This document shows positions 54,049 through 63,777 of a stretch of DNA of 64,000 nt, piece by piece. Source of the DNA: Desulfovibrio sp. Huiquan2017 (GTDB taxonomy: Bacteria; Desulfobacterota; Desulfovibrionia; Desulfovibrionales; Desulfovibrionaceae). Made by a program: the position numbers and the translations under genes. The notes beneath the pieces are model-generated. The model ran no database searches. It had not been told where the DNA came from and saw only the letters and a program-made list of their open reading frames with translations. Within the stretch, counting starts at the first letter, position 1, and each line of letters begins with the position of its first letter. Where the stretch lies: assembly GCF_017351175.1 (NCBI RefSeq), contig NZ_JAFMPN010000017.1, positions 1 to 64,000 of the forward strand, given 5' to 3'.

Positions 54049-56559
54049 TTATTCCAGGCCCATGCCCGGGTGGTGGGCCGGATAGTCCATGGCCTCCTTG
54101 TGGCAGACCGTGCAGTTGCCGCCCGCGCCCAGGGGCTGCGCCTCGTCCATGTATTGCAGGGGCAACACGTTGTCGCGCGGCGTGGCCGGGTAGATGGCGT
54201 GGGGCGAGCCGTGGCATGCGCCGCAGTGCATGGCGTCCATCTCGTCGCGCCGGGCGGCGAACAGGGAGTCCGCGTCCTTGGTCCAGACGTTGAAGGCCGA
54301 ATCCGTCTCGGGGGGGGCGAAGTCCTTGTGGCAGGTCAGGCAGTCGGGCTCGTTGACCCATGGCCTACGTGGTTTGACGGCCTGCTTGTTGGACATGGTC
54401 CTGGGGGTTATCCGGGCCAGGATGCGGCCCGCGCCGGGCACGTTCCGGTCCATTTCCGCCTTGAGCAGGGAGATGGCCAGGTCTTCGATCATGCCGTGGC
54501 AGTCGGTGCAGGTGAAGCCCACGGCTTCGTGCTGTCCGCGCAGGGTCGATTGCGGATGGCACTTGAGGCAGGAGCTTTCGGCCCCGCGTCCGGCCATGTA
54601 GATGGCGTGCACGCCGTGGATGGCGGCGGACAGGTTGGGCTTGTCGGCGTTGCCCTCGGCGTTCTGGATGGGGTCGTCGTGGCAGGTGATGCATTCGACC
54701 ACGCCCTTGGTCTCGGCCAGGTGGGTGGAGTTCATGCGGTCGTGGGTGGCCAGGATGTTCTCCACCGTGGCCGAGGTCACGCCCGAGCCGTCCCGCTTCC
54801 ATTCGCCGCTGTGACAGTTGAAGCAGCCCATCTGGTCCGAGGTGGGCGCGGCGAGCCGGGCCGTGGCCAGGACCGCGCCGGAGGCGTCCCGGGCGGTCAG
54901 GGTAACGATGGGCAGGGGGTTGTATTCACCGTCCTTGGCATAGGGCGGGATGGCTACTTTGGCCTCGAAGCGGCCCGCGTCCGCGTTGGGTTCGAGGCTG
55001 CCGGTCAGGGTCTTGTCGTCCTGGTCGGGCTCGATGGCGTAGTCGATGGTCACATCGTCCATAACCCGCTCGGGCGAGGGATCGCGGCGCACGAGCTGGG
55101 CGCGGATGACGTTGGACGGCGGCAGCAGGGTCCATTTGTCGTTTTGGGAGAAGAAGCCCATGCCGCGCGAACACCAGGCCACCAGGGTGTATTCCGAGGT
55201 CTCGGGGTCGAAGGGCGCGGACGCGGGTTCGGCCTGTTCCGGGACCGGCGCGGCCTCCGCCGGGGCGTAGCCGTTCAGATCCTCGGCGACGTACCGGGCC
55301 AGGGCCATGCGTTCCTCGGAGGTGCCGATGAACGGGGGCATGTATTTGTTCAGTTTGCCCATGCCGGTCAGGAAGGCGTCCATGCCGTTCACATCGTACT
55401 GGACGGTGCGTTTGGTGATCTCGTTCATGGGGCCGTGTATCGAATGGCAGGCCGAGCATTCGAGCTGGAAGAGGAACGCGCCTGCGATCTTGACGTTGGC
55501 GTCGGTGATGCCCTGGGCCAGTTCGGGCGGGGCCCACTTGGCCGAGGCGATGGCCCCCTTCTGGTTGATGACCGGCACATGGGCCTTGAGGATGGAGGAG
55601 GAATAGACCGTATCCCAGATGAGGTACGGCTTGCGGCCCGCCTCGCGGATGAATTCGAAGGAGCCGAACAGCCCCTGACCGACCAGCAGGACCACCAGGG
55701 CCATGGTGAAGGACAGGGATTTGGGGGTCTTCAGGGCCAGGAGCAGGCCACCGATGAGGGTGGCCGTGCCGAAGATCCAGAAGTACTGCATGAAGTGGGC
55801 GACGCGGTTGGACTTGTAGACGATCATTTCGTACTGCTCGGGCGGCATGGCGGCCACGTACCACCAACCGGACAGGAACACGGCCAGTACGCCGAGCACG
55901 GTCCAGGCCGAGCAGACCCGGACGGTGCGCAGCCGGGTGGCCTCGTCCGGGATACGCGTGGCCGTGACGAAGCCGAACAGGCCCGCGCATACGGCCGAGA
56001 AAAAGGTGCGGAAGACCAGGGACGGCCAGAAGGACGGGTTGAAGAAGCCGTGCCAGAAGTCCTTGGTCTCCAGCCACTGGCCCGGAGTGAGCATGAAGCC
56101 GATGATCCCGTTGATCAGGAAGAGCGACAGCCAGCCGAACAGGAAGTAGAGCCAGCCCACGATCATGTGGTCGCGGCGGTCCATCTCGTTCCAGGCATAA
56201 TAGTAGATGATCAGGGCCAGGATTTCGCCCAGGAAGCAGACCCATTCGGCCGCCCATCCGAAGACGAACTGGTGGATGAGGGTGATGGTCGCCTCGGGCG
56301 CGAGCAGGGCCACGGTCAGCCAGATGGCCACGCCGGACACGCCGCCGAAGGCCATGGTCAGGAGCAGGAAGAAGCGGGTGTGCTTCCTGGCGTACTCAAG
56401 CAGGTGGATGTTGTTCGATTTGTAGGCCGCCCGTTCGGTCAGGACCAGGAACAGGCCGCCGCCCACGGCGAAGTGGGCCACGTAGACGTGCAGGGTGGCG
56501 ATGACGGCGATCCAGAATCCGCCGCCGAGAGTGGTCAGGTGCCAGATGGGATATTCCAT
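54049..56559 (-). CDS. cytochrome bd-superfamily protein fused to eight c-type heme sites
   Basis: An 836-residue protein. Residues 1-345 form about eight membrane helices with CydA-like features: His24/His29 in the TLHVYVAHF helix, and a GRKPY motif (308-312, in EAGRKPYLIWD) that corresponds to the GRQPW motif of quinol oxidases; the long Q-loop of true CydA is missing. From 368 a single c-type heme site (CSACH) sits in a small cytochrome domain, and from 579 onwards seven more CxxCH sites occur (579, 623, 664, 684, 740, 779, 816), making eight. The bd-superfamily is known to include such cytochrome c-linked oxygen-reductase branches (OR-C). It should move electrons between a quinone or cytochrome pool and oxygen or another acceptor; the direction is unknown. 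It is transcribed after the gene at 56563. Confidence 0.85.
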   Translation of the reverse strand: MEYPIWHLTTLGGGFWIAVIATLHVYVAHFAVGGGLFLVLTERAAYKSNNIHLLEYARKHTRFFLLLTMAFGGVSGVAIWLTVALLAPEATITLIHQFVFGWAAEWVCFLGEILALIIYYYAWNEMDRRDHMIVGWLYFLFGWLSLFLINGIIGFMLTPGQWLETKDFWHGFFNPSFWPSLVFRTFFSAVCAGLFGFVTATRIPDEATRLRTVRVCSAWTVLGVLAVFLSGWWYVAAMPPEQYEMIVYKSNRVAHFMQYFWIFGTATLIGGLLLALKTPKSLSFTMALVVLLVGQGLFGSFEFIREAGRKPYLIWDTVYSSSILKAHVPVINQKGAIASAKWAPPELAQGITDANVKIAGAFLFQLECSACHSIHGPMNEITKRTVQYDVNGMDAFLTGMGKLNKYMPPFIGTSEERMALARYVAEDLNGYAPAEAAPVPEQAEPASAPFDPETSEYTLVAWCSRGMGFFSQNDKWTLLPPSNVIRAQLVRRDPSPERVMDDVTIDYAIEPDQDDKTLTGSLEPNADAGRFEAKVAIPPYAKDGEYNPLPIVTLTARDASGAVLATARLAAPTSDQMGCFNCHSGEWKRDGSGVTSATVENILATHDRMNSTHLAETKGVVECITCHDDPIQNAEGNADKPNLSAAIHGVHAIYMAGRGAESSCLKCHPQSTLRGQHEAVGFTCTDCHGMIEDLAISLLKAEMDRNVPGAGRILARITPRTMSNKQAVKPRRPWVNEPDCLTCHKDFAPPETDSAFNVWTKDADSLFAARRDEMDAMHCGACHGSPHAIYPATPRDNVLPLQYMDEAQPLGAGGNCTVCHKEAMDYPAHHPGMGLE

Positions 56560-56562
56560 GAT

Positions 56563-57606
56563 CTACGCCCTCCCCTGCCGCGATTTGAAATAGAGTTTGA
56601 GCATGTAGGCCATGAGTCCTCCGCCCGCGACCACGAAGCCGAGGAAGAGATAGAAAGAGCCGTATTGGTTGGTCACCGGCACGGATTCAATTTTGAACCA
56701 AGGTGCCAGGTACAGGGTTCGCACCCAGTGCCGGGCGCAGGCCATGAAGAATACGGTGATGACCGCCCAGACGGCCGTCCGTCGAGGGTCGCCGTGGAAT
56801 CCCCGGTAGAGCATGACGCCCGCCGACAAAAGCGCGGCGGCGAGGGTCAGGCTGGCTGGCAGGTTTTTGCCCATGAAAGCCAGCAATACGCGGTCGGGCA
56901 GGGCCACGAGGAACCAGACGCCCACGGCCAGATTGACCACGGTCGCCCGAAAGAACCACGTCATGCCGGTCTCCACGAATCCGTCATTGCCCTGGTGCCG
57001 TCCGAGCAGGGCCACGAACAGGCCGCCCACGGCCAGGGCCCCGACCATCATGTGCAGGAACCGGGGGTACAGGGCCGGGTCGCGCCAGTTGAGGAATCCC
57101 GCGTAGCCGTCGAAATAAGAATGCCAGCCGCCGGGCTCGAGCATGAGGGTCATGTTGTTGGAGAACATGAACCCCACATAGACGATGCCGAGCACGGACG
57201 AGCCGAACAGGGCGAGCCGCATGCCCGCGCCCATGGTCTCGAATTTGAACTTGTACAGGTAGAAGCCGTAGTATGAATAAAGGAGCACGAAGACCACGGC
57301 CAGCCACCAGCCGCCCATGAGCACGGAGCTGACGTAGTCGAAATTGCCGTAGTTGACCTGAAGGAAGAGCAGCGGGGCGACACCCAGGTTGATGGTCAGG
57401 GCGAGCAGGGGGGGCAGCTTCATGCCCACTTCGCGGATGAGCCCGCTGCGGCCGCGCACCGCCTGGACCAGGCCGATGGCCGCGGACCCGAGCATGGCGT
57501 TCATGAACAACACATGAGCCGCAAAGGTGACGATGAGCAGAACATCGAACCAGGCCCAATGAATGGGTATGGGTTCGGCCATGGGAATCAGGGAAGCGGG
57601 ATTCAC
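56563..57606 (-). CDS. membrane partner subunit of the bd-like protein
   Basis: A 347-residue protein with about eight or nine transmembrane helices (HWAWFDVLLIVTFAAHVLFMNAM near the N-terminus; FLHMMVGALAVGGLFVALLG in the middle; a last helix before the C-terminus). Two His residues lie in helices (AAHVLF and FLHMMV) and could ligate heme. I recognise no formal family, but the coupling to the bd-like gene (3-base gap) suggests it is the second membrane subunit, in the place of CydB/CydA'. It starts with GTG at 57606 after an AAGGAG site. Confidence 0.78.
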   Translation of the reverse strand: MNPASLIPMAEPIPIHWAWFDVLLIVTFAAHVLFMNAMLGSAAIGLVQAVRGRSGLIREVGMKLPPLLALTINLGVAPLLFLQVNYGNFDYVSSVLMGGWWLAVVFVLLYSYYGFYLYKFKFETMGAGMRLALFGSSVLGIVYVGFMFSNNMTLMLEPGGWHSYFDGYAGFLNWRDPALYPRFLHMMVGALAVGGLFVALLGRHQGNDGFVETGMTWFFRATVVNLAVGVWFLVALPDRVLLAFMGKNLPASLTLAAALLSAGVMLYRGFHGDPRRTAVWAVITVFFMACARHWVRTLYLAPWFKIESVPVTNQYGSFYLFLGFVVAGGGLMAYMLKLYFKSRQGRA

Positions 57607-57793
57607 GGCGACACTCCTTATGGCAATGCTGATACAATATAGACCCTATAGGCGATTTCCCGGATAGGCACAACCAAGCCTCGCATTTTGCGTCGGTGCG
57701 CGGTATTGATTTTCTCTCTGATTATAATTGATTGCAACCTTGTGCTTGTTACCTTTTTTTTGAACTCAACTATCGAAGCAGAGGGGGAATTTC

Positions 57794-59989
57794 ATGAAGA
57801 TAGGACCCAAGCTGACCCTTCTCGGCACCGCCTTGGTAGGCACCACGGCAGCCGGAATCCTCGCCATTCTTTTGTGGCAGAGCTCCAAAGTTTCCGAAAC
57901 CCTGACAACCCATTTCGACCTTCAGGCCCAGGCCGAGATGACTCTGGCCGTGGGCGACGCCCGCAACCTGCTTGATACCCAACACGCCACTCTGGGAAAA
58001 CAGCTCGAAAGCGACATGCGCGTAGTCTTGGATATGGAGCGGCGCGGCGGCGGGCTGGACCTGTTGCCCGAGACCGTGGAATGGCAGGCGATCAACCAGA
58101 TCAGCAAGGCCTCTTCCTCCGTGACCCTGCCCCGGATGGCTCTGGGGGCCACCTGGCTCGGCCGGAACAGCGATCCGAACACGCCCACTCCCCTGGTGGA
58201 CGAGATCATGAAGCTGACAGGGACCACCTGCACGGTCTTCCAGACCATGAACGAGAACGGCGACCTGTTGCGCGTGGCCACCAATATTCTCAAGACCGAC
58301 GGCAAACGGGCCGTGGGCACCTTCATCCCCGGCTCTTCGCCCGTGGCCCGGACCGTCAAATCCGGCGAGACCTACCGGGGCACGGCCTTCGTGGTCAACG
58401 CCTGGTATCTGACCCAGTACCGGCCCATCAGGGATGCGTCCGGCAAGATCATCGGCTGCCTGTACGTGGGCATCCTCCAGGAGGGCGTGGAGCAGTTGCG
58501 CCAGGCCTTCAAGAACGTGCGGCTTGGCCGCACGGGCTTTTTGACCGTGTTCGGCGGCTCCGGTTCGTCCGAGGGTGTGATCAAGATGCACAGGGACGAC
58601 AAGGCCGAGGGCGGCAACATCCTGACCGAGACCGACGCTTCGGGCGGGCCCGTGTACAAGAATCTTGCGGCCAAGGCCAAGGAAGCGGGCGGTGAGGTGG
58701 TCACCATCGAGACCGAGCTGGCCTCGCCCCAGGGGCCCCGCCCGACCATCCTCAGCGCCGTATACTTCAAGCCCTGGGATTGGGTTATCCTCGGCACCGG
58801 CTATCTCGATGAATTCATGGAGGGCGAGCGGGCCACCTCGCGCGCGCTCGACGCCACCAATTGGTGGACCGTGGGCATCGGCGGAGTCATGCTCCTGCTG
58901 GGCATGTTCGCCTTTATCGTCTTTGCCCGCAAACTGAGCGGGACCATCGGCGCGACCGTAACGGTCATGGGCGCCATCAACCAGGGCGACCTGGACGTGC
59001 CCCGGCTTCCCGCGCGTACGGGCCGCATGCGCGACGAGATGGACGAGCTCGGCGAAGCGGTCAACGCCATGGGCGAAAAGTTGCGTGAGGTGGTCTCCCA
59101 GGTCCAGGCGGCGGCCCAGTCCGTGACCCTGGGCAGCGGCGAACTGACCGGTACCTCCCAGGCCCTGGCCGAAGGCGCGGCCAACCAGGCCAGCGCCGTG
59201 GAGGAGGTCTCCGCCTCCATGGAAGAGATGACCTCCAACATCGAACAGAACACGGACCACGCCCGGGAAACCGAGGAGATCGCCCGCCAGGCCGCGAGCG
59301 ACGCCGAAGAGGGCGGCCAGTCCGTGAACCAGACCATGGAGGCCATGCGGCAGATCGCGGACAAGATCGCCATCATCGAGGAGATCGCGCGCCAGACCAA
59401 CCTCCTTGCCCTCAATGCGGCCATCGAGGCCGCCCGGGCGGGTGAACACGGCAAGGGCTTTGCCGTGGTCGCCGCCGAGGTGCGCAAGCTGGCCGAGCGC
59501 AGCGGCGTGGCCGCGGCCGAGATCAGCGAACTGTCCGCCCATTCCGTGAGCATCGCCGAACAGGCCGGAGCCATGCTCGACAAGATGGTCCCGGACATCA
59601 CCCGTACCGCCGAGCTCATTCGCGAGATATCCCAGAGTTCCGACGAGCAGAACGCGGGAGCCACCCAGATCAAGGACGCGGTCCTCGAATTGGATCGTGT
59701 GGTCCAGCAGAACGCCGCCGAGTCCGAACACGTGGCCGCCGCTTCCCAGACCCTGTCCTCATATGCCCTGCAACTGCAACGGATTATCGGCTACTTCCGC
59801 CTGGCAGCCGCGTCCGCCGTTGCGCCCCGGGCCGAGGTCTCGGTCAAGCGGCCCAAGGCCAAACCCCTGTCCGCGCATTCTGCTCCGTCCGATGCGCCCA
59901 AGGCCGTTCCCCCGGCTTCCCCTTCCGCGCCTCAAGACGCGGGCGGGATGGATCTGGACATGGACGGCGACGAGTTCGAGAAATTCTAA
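57794..59989 (+). CDS. methyl-accepting chemotaxis protein with Cache sensor
   Basis: A 731-residue receptor. First membrane helix at about 7-27, a periplasmic Cache-type sensor (about 30-350, with the paired-domain pattern [21 protein letters not shown] and [23 protein letters not shown]), second helix at about 357-377, a HAMP region, then a cytoplasmic signalling coiled coil with the tip [24 protein letters not shown] at about 530 and a disordered C-terminal tail. It should bind a small ligand outside and control CheA. The start follows an AGAGGGGGAA site. Ligand unknown. Confidence 0.93.
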   Translation: MKIGPKLTLLGTALVGTTAAGILAILLWQSSKVSETLTTHFDLQAQAEMTLAVGDARNLLDTQHATLGKQLESDMRVVLDMERRGGGLDLLPETVEWQAINQISKASSSVTLPRMALGATWLGRNSDPNTPTPLVDEIMKLTGTTCTVFQTMNENGDLLRVATNILKTDGKRAVGTFIPGSSPVARTVKSGETYRGTAFVVNAWYLTQYRPIRDASGKIIGCLYVGILQEGVEQLRQAFKNVRLGRTGFLTVFGGSGSSEGVIKMHRDDKAEGGNILTETDASGGPVYKNLAAKAKEAGGEVVTIETELASPQGPRPTILSAVYFKPWDWVILGTGYLDEFMEGERATSRALDATNWWTVGIGGVMLLLGMFAFIVFARKLSGTIGATVTVMGAINQGDLDVPRLPARTGRMRDEMDELGEAVNAMGEKLREVVSQVQAAAQSVTLGSGELTGTSQALAEGAANQASAVEEVSASMEEMTSNIEQNTDHARETEEIARQAASDAEEGGQSVNQTMEAMRQIADKIAIIEEIARQTNLLALNAAIEAARAGEHGKGFAVVAAEVRKLAERSGVAAAEISELSAHSVSIAEQAGAMLDKMVPDITRTAELIREISQSSDEQNAGATQIKDAVLELDRVVQQNAAESEHVAAASQTLSSYALQLQRIIGYFRLAAASAVAPRAEVSVKRPKAKPLSAHSAPSDAPKAVPPASPSAPQDAGGMDLDMDGDEFEKF

Positions 59990-60005
59990 CGGCCCTTCCG
60001 GCCCG

Positions 60006-60046
60006 AGGCCCGCGTCCTCCCTCCTAGGCGCGGGCCTTGTTTTTTG
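60006..60046 (+). terminator. terminator of the chemoreceptor gene
   Basis: AGGCCCGCG / CGCGGGCCT stem with a 14-base loop, then TTGTTTTTT. It lies just after the chemoreceptor stop and ahead of coaX. Confidence 0.82.
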
Positions 60047-60084
60047 CCCAAAAAAGGTTAGAACCTCCCCGAAAGGAGATATCT

Positions 60085-60855
60085 ATGGGTAAGACGCTGC
60101 TGTTCGACGCGGGCAACACCAACACCAAACTCTGCCTGGCCGACGACCAGGGACTCAACGAGAGTTACACCCTTCCCACCCGCCCGGCCAACACCGACGA
60201 CGACTGGGGCCTCAAGATCGAATCCATCCTTCTGCGCGAAGGCGTGGACCCCACGGACATCGAGGCATGCGTCATCTCCTCCGTGGTCCCCCCGCTGGAC
60301 CCGCTCATCCGCAGCATGGCCGCCCGGTTCCTGGAATGTGACTGCCTGTTCGCGGGCCGCGACCTCCCCCTGGACATAGACAACGAATACGTCCATCCCG
60401 AACAGGTGGGCGCGGACGTGCTTGTGGGCTGCTATTCCGCGCGCATGACCTACGACGAGAAAAACATCATCGTCGTGGATTTCGGCACGGCCACCACCTG
60501 CGCCTGCATCCAGGGCAACGCCTTCAAGGGCGGCCTCATCTGCCCGGGGCTGCTTTCCTCGGCTTCGGTTCTGGCTTCGGGCACCGCCAAGCTCCCCAAG
60601 GTCGATCTCACGGTCAAAAGCAGCACCCTTCACTGGGGACAAAGTACGGCGGAGTGCCTTAATCAAGGGTTTGTTTTCGGCTTCGCGTCCATGATCGACG
60701 GCCTGGTCGAAAAACTCTCCGCACAGATCGAGGACCCCTTCGTGGTCGCCACCGGCGGCCTCGCCCCGACCATCGCCCAGCTCTCCGGGACCATCAGGGA
60801 ATTGCGCCCGGACCTCGTCATGGAAGGGCTGTGGATGGCCTATTACAACAGATAG
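60085..60855 (+). CDS. coaX: type III pantothenate kinase
   Basis: A 256-residue ASKHA-fold kinase that phosphorylates pantothenate at the start of coenzyme A synthesis. Motifs: LLFDAGNTNTKLCLAD at the N-terminus (phosphate loop 1), VVDFGTATTC in the middle (phosphate loop 2) and GGLAPTIAQL near the end. CoaX is used by bacteria without CoaA. The start at 60085 has an AAAGGAGATATCT site; an upstream ATG lies inside the terminator of the previous gene and is rejected. Confidence 0.94.
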   Translation: MGKTLLFDAGNTNTKLCLADDQGLNESYTLPTRPANTDDDWGLKIESILLREGVDPTDIEACVISSVVPPLDPLIRSMAARFLECDCLFAGRDLPLDIDNEYVHPEQVGADVLVGCYSARMTYDEKNIIVVDFGTATTCACIQGNAFKGGLICPGLLSSASVLASGTAKLPKVDLTVKSSTLHWGQSTAECLNQGFVFGFASMIDGLVEKLSAQIEDPFVVATGGLAPTIAQLSGTIRELRPDLVMEGLWMAYYNR

Positions 60856-60986
60856 CCGGGTTCCTCCGGCGGCAGGGGCGCTGTCCTGAATGGGTTGCGC
60901 CGGTTGCCCCACGTTGTTCAGCGGCGTTTCAAGCCCGAGGGAACCGGACTTCTTTTCTTAAAAGAGTAAGACTCGCCATGTGAGAC

Positions 60987-61032
60987 AAAAAAAACGGCGT
61001 GCTCCCTTTCGCAGGGAAGCACGCCGTTTTTT
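60987..61032. terminator. terminator-like hairpin after coaX
   Basis: A-run, then ACGGCGTGCT and an imperfect extension paired with AGCACGCCGT, then TTTTTT; it can act on either strand. It is nearly the same as the hairpin at 37429 and stands some 70 bases before a family 1 repeat. Confidence 0.8.
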
Positions 61033-61102
61033 CTGTCTGAAATCATCCGCAGACACGGCGGAAGGCGTTTCCGGTAGAGCCTCCCGTCGTCGCACGCCCC
61101 TC

Positions 61103-61172
61103 GCGGAGCGACCCAAGAAGTTTTGGAGATTCTTAAGAACCTTTTTCAAAAGGTTCTTAAGCCGCCGGAGGC
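61103..61172 (+). repeat. intergenic hairpin repeat, family 1, copy C
   Basis: AAGTTTTGGAGATTC, then a perfect 14-base stem CTTAAGAACCTTTT / AAAAGGTTCTTAAG (61132-61161), then GCCGCCGGAGGC. Between the convergent coaX and heptose-phosphate adenylyltransferase genes; the remaining part of the 330-base gap holds the terminator above. Confidence 0.78.
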
Positions 61173-61185
61173 ATTCGTCCGTCCG

Positions 61186-61668
61186 CTAGCTCCGTACTTT
61201 TTCCAGGAAGGCCGTGGTGGAATAGCCTTCGAGCAGGGGCAGGCTGAGGACCCGTCCGCCCGCCTTGGCGACGACGTCGTTGCCGACGATCTGGTCCACG
61301 GGCCAGTCGCCTCCTTTGACGAGGATTTGCGGGCGGCAGGCCTTGATGAGTTCAAGCGGGGTGGATTCGTGAAAGATGACGATGAAATCCACGCAGGCGA
61401 GTCCCGCGAGGACGAAGGCGCGCTCCTCGGCGGTGTTGAGGGGCCGGTCGTCGCCTTTGCCGAGCATCTTGACCGACTCGTCGGAGTTCAGCCCGAGGAT
61501 GAGCGCGTCGCCCAGGGCACGGGCGCGTTGCAGCAGATCCACATGCCCGGGGTGGAGGACGTCGAAGCAGCCGTTGGTGAAGACGAGCCGGTGTCCGGGC
61601 GCGAAGTCCGCCTTCCGTTTGAGGAAGGTGCGGATGGACATCAACTTGGGATTGTCGGGCAGGGCCAT
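61186..61668 (-). CDS. rfaE2: heptose-phosphate adenylyltransferase
   Basis: A 160-residue nucleotidyltransferase that makes ADP-D-glycero-beta-D-manno-heptose for the lipopolysaccharide core. VFTNGCFDVLHPGHVDLLQRARALG has the T-x-G and HxGH motifs, then GLNSDESVKMLG and the GYSTTAFL end. It is the stand-alone C-terminal half of HldE, so the kinase (RfaE1/HldA type) must be elsewhere. It begins 1 base after the YkgJ-type gene stop, so the two are one operon. Confidence 0.92.
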   Translation of the reverse strand: MALPDNPKLMSIRTFLKRKADFAPGHRLVFTNGCFDVLHPGHVDLLQRARALGDALILGLNSDESVKMLGKGDDRPLNTAEERAFVLAGLACVDFIVIFHESTPLELIKACRPQILVKGGDWPVDQIVGNDVVAKAGGRVLSLPLLEGYSTTAFLEKVRS

Positions 61669-61669
61669 G

Positions 61670-62476
61670 TTACATTCCTTCGGGCCGGACGCCTTTGCGG
61701 CGCAGGGGCACGTTTTTGGGTTTGAGTTTGGCGGTGTCCTGGAAGAGCACGAGTTCGAACCAGTCCATGGCGAAGGACAGGGCCACGTTTTCGTTGGTCA
61801 GGATGGCTTGCTGCCGTTTTTCGTCCACCTCGACGCGTTCGAAGAGCCGCATCTTCTGGATGAACTCCTGAAACTCGTCGATCTTGTAGAAGGCGAGAAT
61901 GGCCATCTGGCTGAGCTTGTCGGAGATGGGCCGGCCGAGCTGGCGGGTGCGCGAGAGGATGTTCATGTATCGGTCGTTGAAGGCGGTGTAGTCCTTGAAG
62001 CCCTGATCTTCCTTCCAGGCCTCGCCGGTCCATTCGTCCTTTTCGAGAAAGCCTTTGCAGTGGTCTTCCTTGACGATGAAAAACTGTTCGAGCACGCCAC
62101 CCTTGCCGTCGGGGCGGGTGGCTCGGCCGAGCGGATACATGCGGCACGCGCCGGGCCGGTCGGCGTAGATACGGCATCCCTCGTGGGAGACGAAGGCGCA
62201 GGAACGCCGGGCGTCGTCGAGCATCTTGAACTTGAACACCGGGAAGTTGGTGTCCGGCGTGTGGAAGCTCTGGGTGTGAACGCGCAGAAAGTCGAGAGAG
62301 GACATGCCCAGGGCGGCGCGCATGCGCAGGATGTCGTAGGGGGTCAGAACCATGTCCAGGTCCGAGCAGCAGGCGTTGAAGCACTCGATGCCGGGGTAGC
62401 ATTTGAAACAGTATGTCTTGCCCGCTTCCAGTTCCGGAAGCGAATCCAGAAATTCCTTGGTCTCGTCTTCTTGCAT
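61670..62476 (-). CDS. YkgJ-family Cys-cluster protein
   Basis: A 268-residue protein. The N-terminal half has the Cys cluster of this family: CFKCYPGIECFNACCSDLD, then CAFVSHEGCRIYADRPGACRMYPLG, which likely binds iron-sulfur or zinc. The C-terminal half is helical (KLSQMAILAFYKIDEFQEF). Function is not known for the family. The ATG at 62476 has a GGAGAAACACC site; the longer frame upstream has no support. Coupled to rfaE2. Confidence 0.85.
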   Translation of the reverse strand: MQEDETKEFLDSLPELEAGKTYCFKCYPGIECFNACCSDLDMVLTPYDILRMRAALGMSSLDFLRVHTQSFHTPDTNFPVFKFKMLDDARRSCAFVSHEGCRIYADRPGACRMYPLGRATRPDGKGGVLEQFFIVKEDHCKGFLEKDEWTGEAWKEDQGFKDYTAFNDRYMNILSRTRQLGRPISDKLSQMAILAFYKIDEFQEFIQKMRLFERVEVDEKRQQAILTNENVALSFAMDWFELVLFQDTAKLKPKNVPLRRKGVRPEGM

Positions 62477-62695
62477 GGTGTTTCTCCGGGGTATTCTTCC
62501 CTTTTTGCCCGCTGGTGGGCGGCGAGCGTGAGTCCTCCTATCACTTGAGGGGGGGAAAGGCAAAGGCTGGCGCGGCACCGGGGTTCGGCGGCCGTCACGC
62601 GATTGTCGCCCGGCCGTGATGGAAACGACGGGCGCGCTAGCGGAGAGTGGGGTAGAAAATCTTCAGCCAGCACGGAATTGAAATTCCTTCCTCCA

Positions 62696-62734
62696 CTGCG
62701 GGGCGGGCCTTCCCCATGTCCGCCCGCCCCGCAG
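62696..62734 (+). other. strong leader hairpin before the glycosyltransferase
   Basis: A 13-base stem CTGCGGGGCGGGC / GCCCGCCCCGCAG with a 13-base loop, 46 bases before the ATG at 62781. No T tract follows, so it does not look like a normal terminator; a regulatory or stabilising leader element is possible. The rest of the 304-base gap between the YkgJ gene and this one shows no other feature. Confidence 0.5.
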
Positions 62735-62780
62735 CCTCTCCTTGCCAAACATGACGGTTTGTGGTTCACAGGAAACAACC

Positions 62781-63767
62781 ATGAAAACTTACATCTTCCT
62801 GCCGCCGGTCTCCAAGCCGACCGGGGGCGTCACCGTGCTTCGACAGTTGGCCGATATCCTGCATCAATCCGGGCGCGAGGCCTTTTTGGTGGCCCGGGAA
62901 AAGGGCGGATGGCGGCCCGAAGGGCTGGCCGACGCCGCTCCGGTGCTGGAGTGGCAGAAGCTGAAGCTGACCGAATCGGACGTCTGGGTGGTTCCCGAGG
63001 GGTGGATCAACGCTCTGGCCCCGGGGCTGTATGCCAATGCCCACTGCTTCAGCTATGTCCAGAATTGGGCCTATCTTTTCTCCTCCATGCCCGAGGGCGT
63101 GAACTGGCACAGTCTGCCCGTGGAATTTTTGGCCGTGTCCGATCCGGTTTCGCAATTCATCAAGGAAACCACCTGCAAGGACGCCCCGATCCTGCGCCCG
63201 GGCATCGACCGGACCATCTATTGCGCGCCCGAGTCAAAGCCGGGCGGGCGGGTGAACGTGGCCTTCATGCCGCGCAAGAACAAGGCCCTGGTGGAGCAAA
63301 TCAGGGCCATTCACGAGCATCGTTGCGGGGCGCATCAGGTCAACTGGATGCCCATTGACGGCCTGGACGCCCACGGCGTGGCCGAGGCCCTGCGCGCGGC
63401 GCATATCTTTCTGGCCACGGGTTTTCCCGAAGGCTGTCCCCTGCCGCCGCTGGAGGCCATGGCCTGCGGCTGCCTGCCCGTGGGGTTCGCTGGATTCGGC
63501 GGCTGGGACTACATGCGCCAGTTGCAGGCCAAGCCGCACTACAAGCCGTGGATTCCCCTGCGCAAGGTCCCGTGGAAGGGCAACGGGCTGTGGTGCGCGG
63601 ACAGCGACGTGCTCGACGCGGCTCTCGGCCTGGGCGAGGCCGTGCGCCTGTTCCAGGACAAGGACCCGGCCTTGATGGCCGCCCTGACTGCGGGCCAGAA
63701 GACCGCCAACGCCTATTCCCTCGAAGCGCAGAAAGCGGCCGTCCTCGGCCTGTGGGAACAACTGTGA
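62781..63767 (+). CDS. GT4-like glycosyltransferase
   Basis: A 328-residue protein with a GT-B fold. N-terminal IFLPPVSKPTGGVTVLRQLADIL holds the GG loop of the first Rossmann domain; AFMPRKNKALVEQI begins the second; and ATGFPEGCPLPPLEAMACGCLPVG carries the donor-site E-x7-E. It is shorter than most GT4 proteins. The ATG at 62781 has an AGGAAA site. It is followed closely by the tatD gene. Confidence 0.85.
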   Translation: MKTYIFLPPVSKPTGGVTVLRQLADILHQSGREAFLVAREKGGWRPEGLADAAPVLEWQKLKLTESDVWVVPEGWINALAPGLYANAHCFSYVQNWAYLFSSMPEGVNWHSLPVEFLAVSDPVSQFIKETTCKDAPILRPGIDRTIYCAPESKPGGRVNVAFMPRKNKALVEQIRAIHEHRCGAHQVNWMPIDGLDAHGVAEALRAAHIFLATGFPEGCPLPPLEAMACGCLPVGFAGFGGWDYMRQLQAKPHYKPWIPLRKVPWKGNGLWCADSDVLDAALGLGEAVRLFQDKDPALMAALTAGQKTANAYSLEAQKAAVLGLWEQL

Positions 63768-63777
63768 GAACGCGCTA

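Noticed and set aside
57706-57728. TTGATT ... TATAAT upstream of the chemoreceptor
   Set aside because: The spacer is only 11 bases, so it does not make a working promoter on its own.
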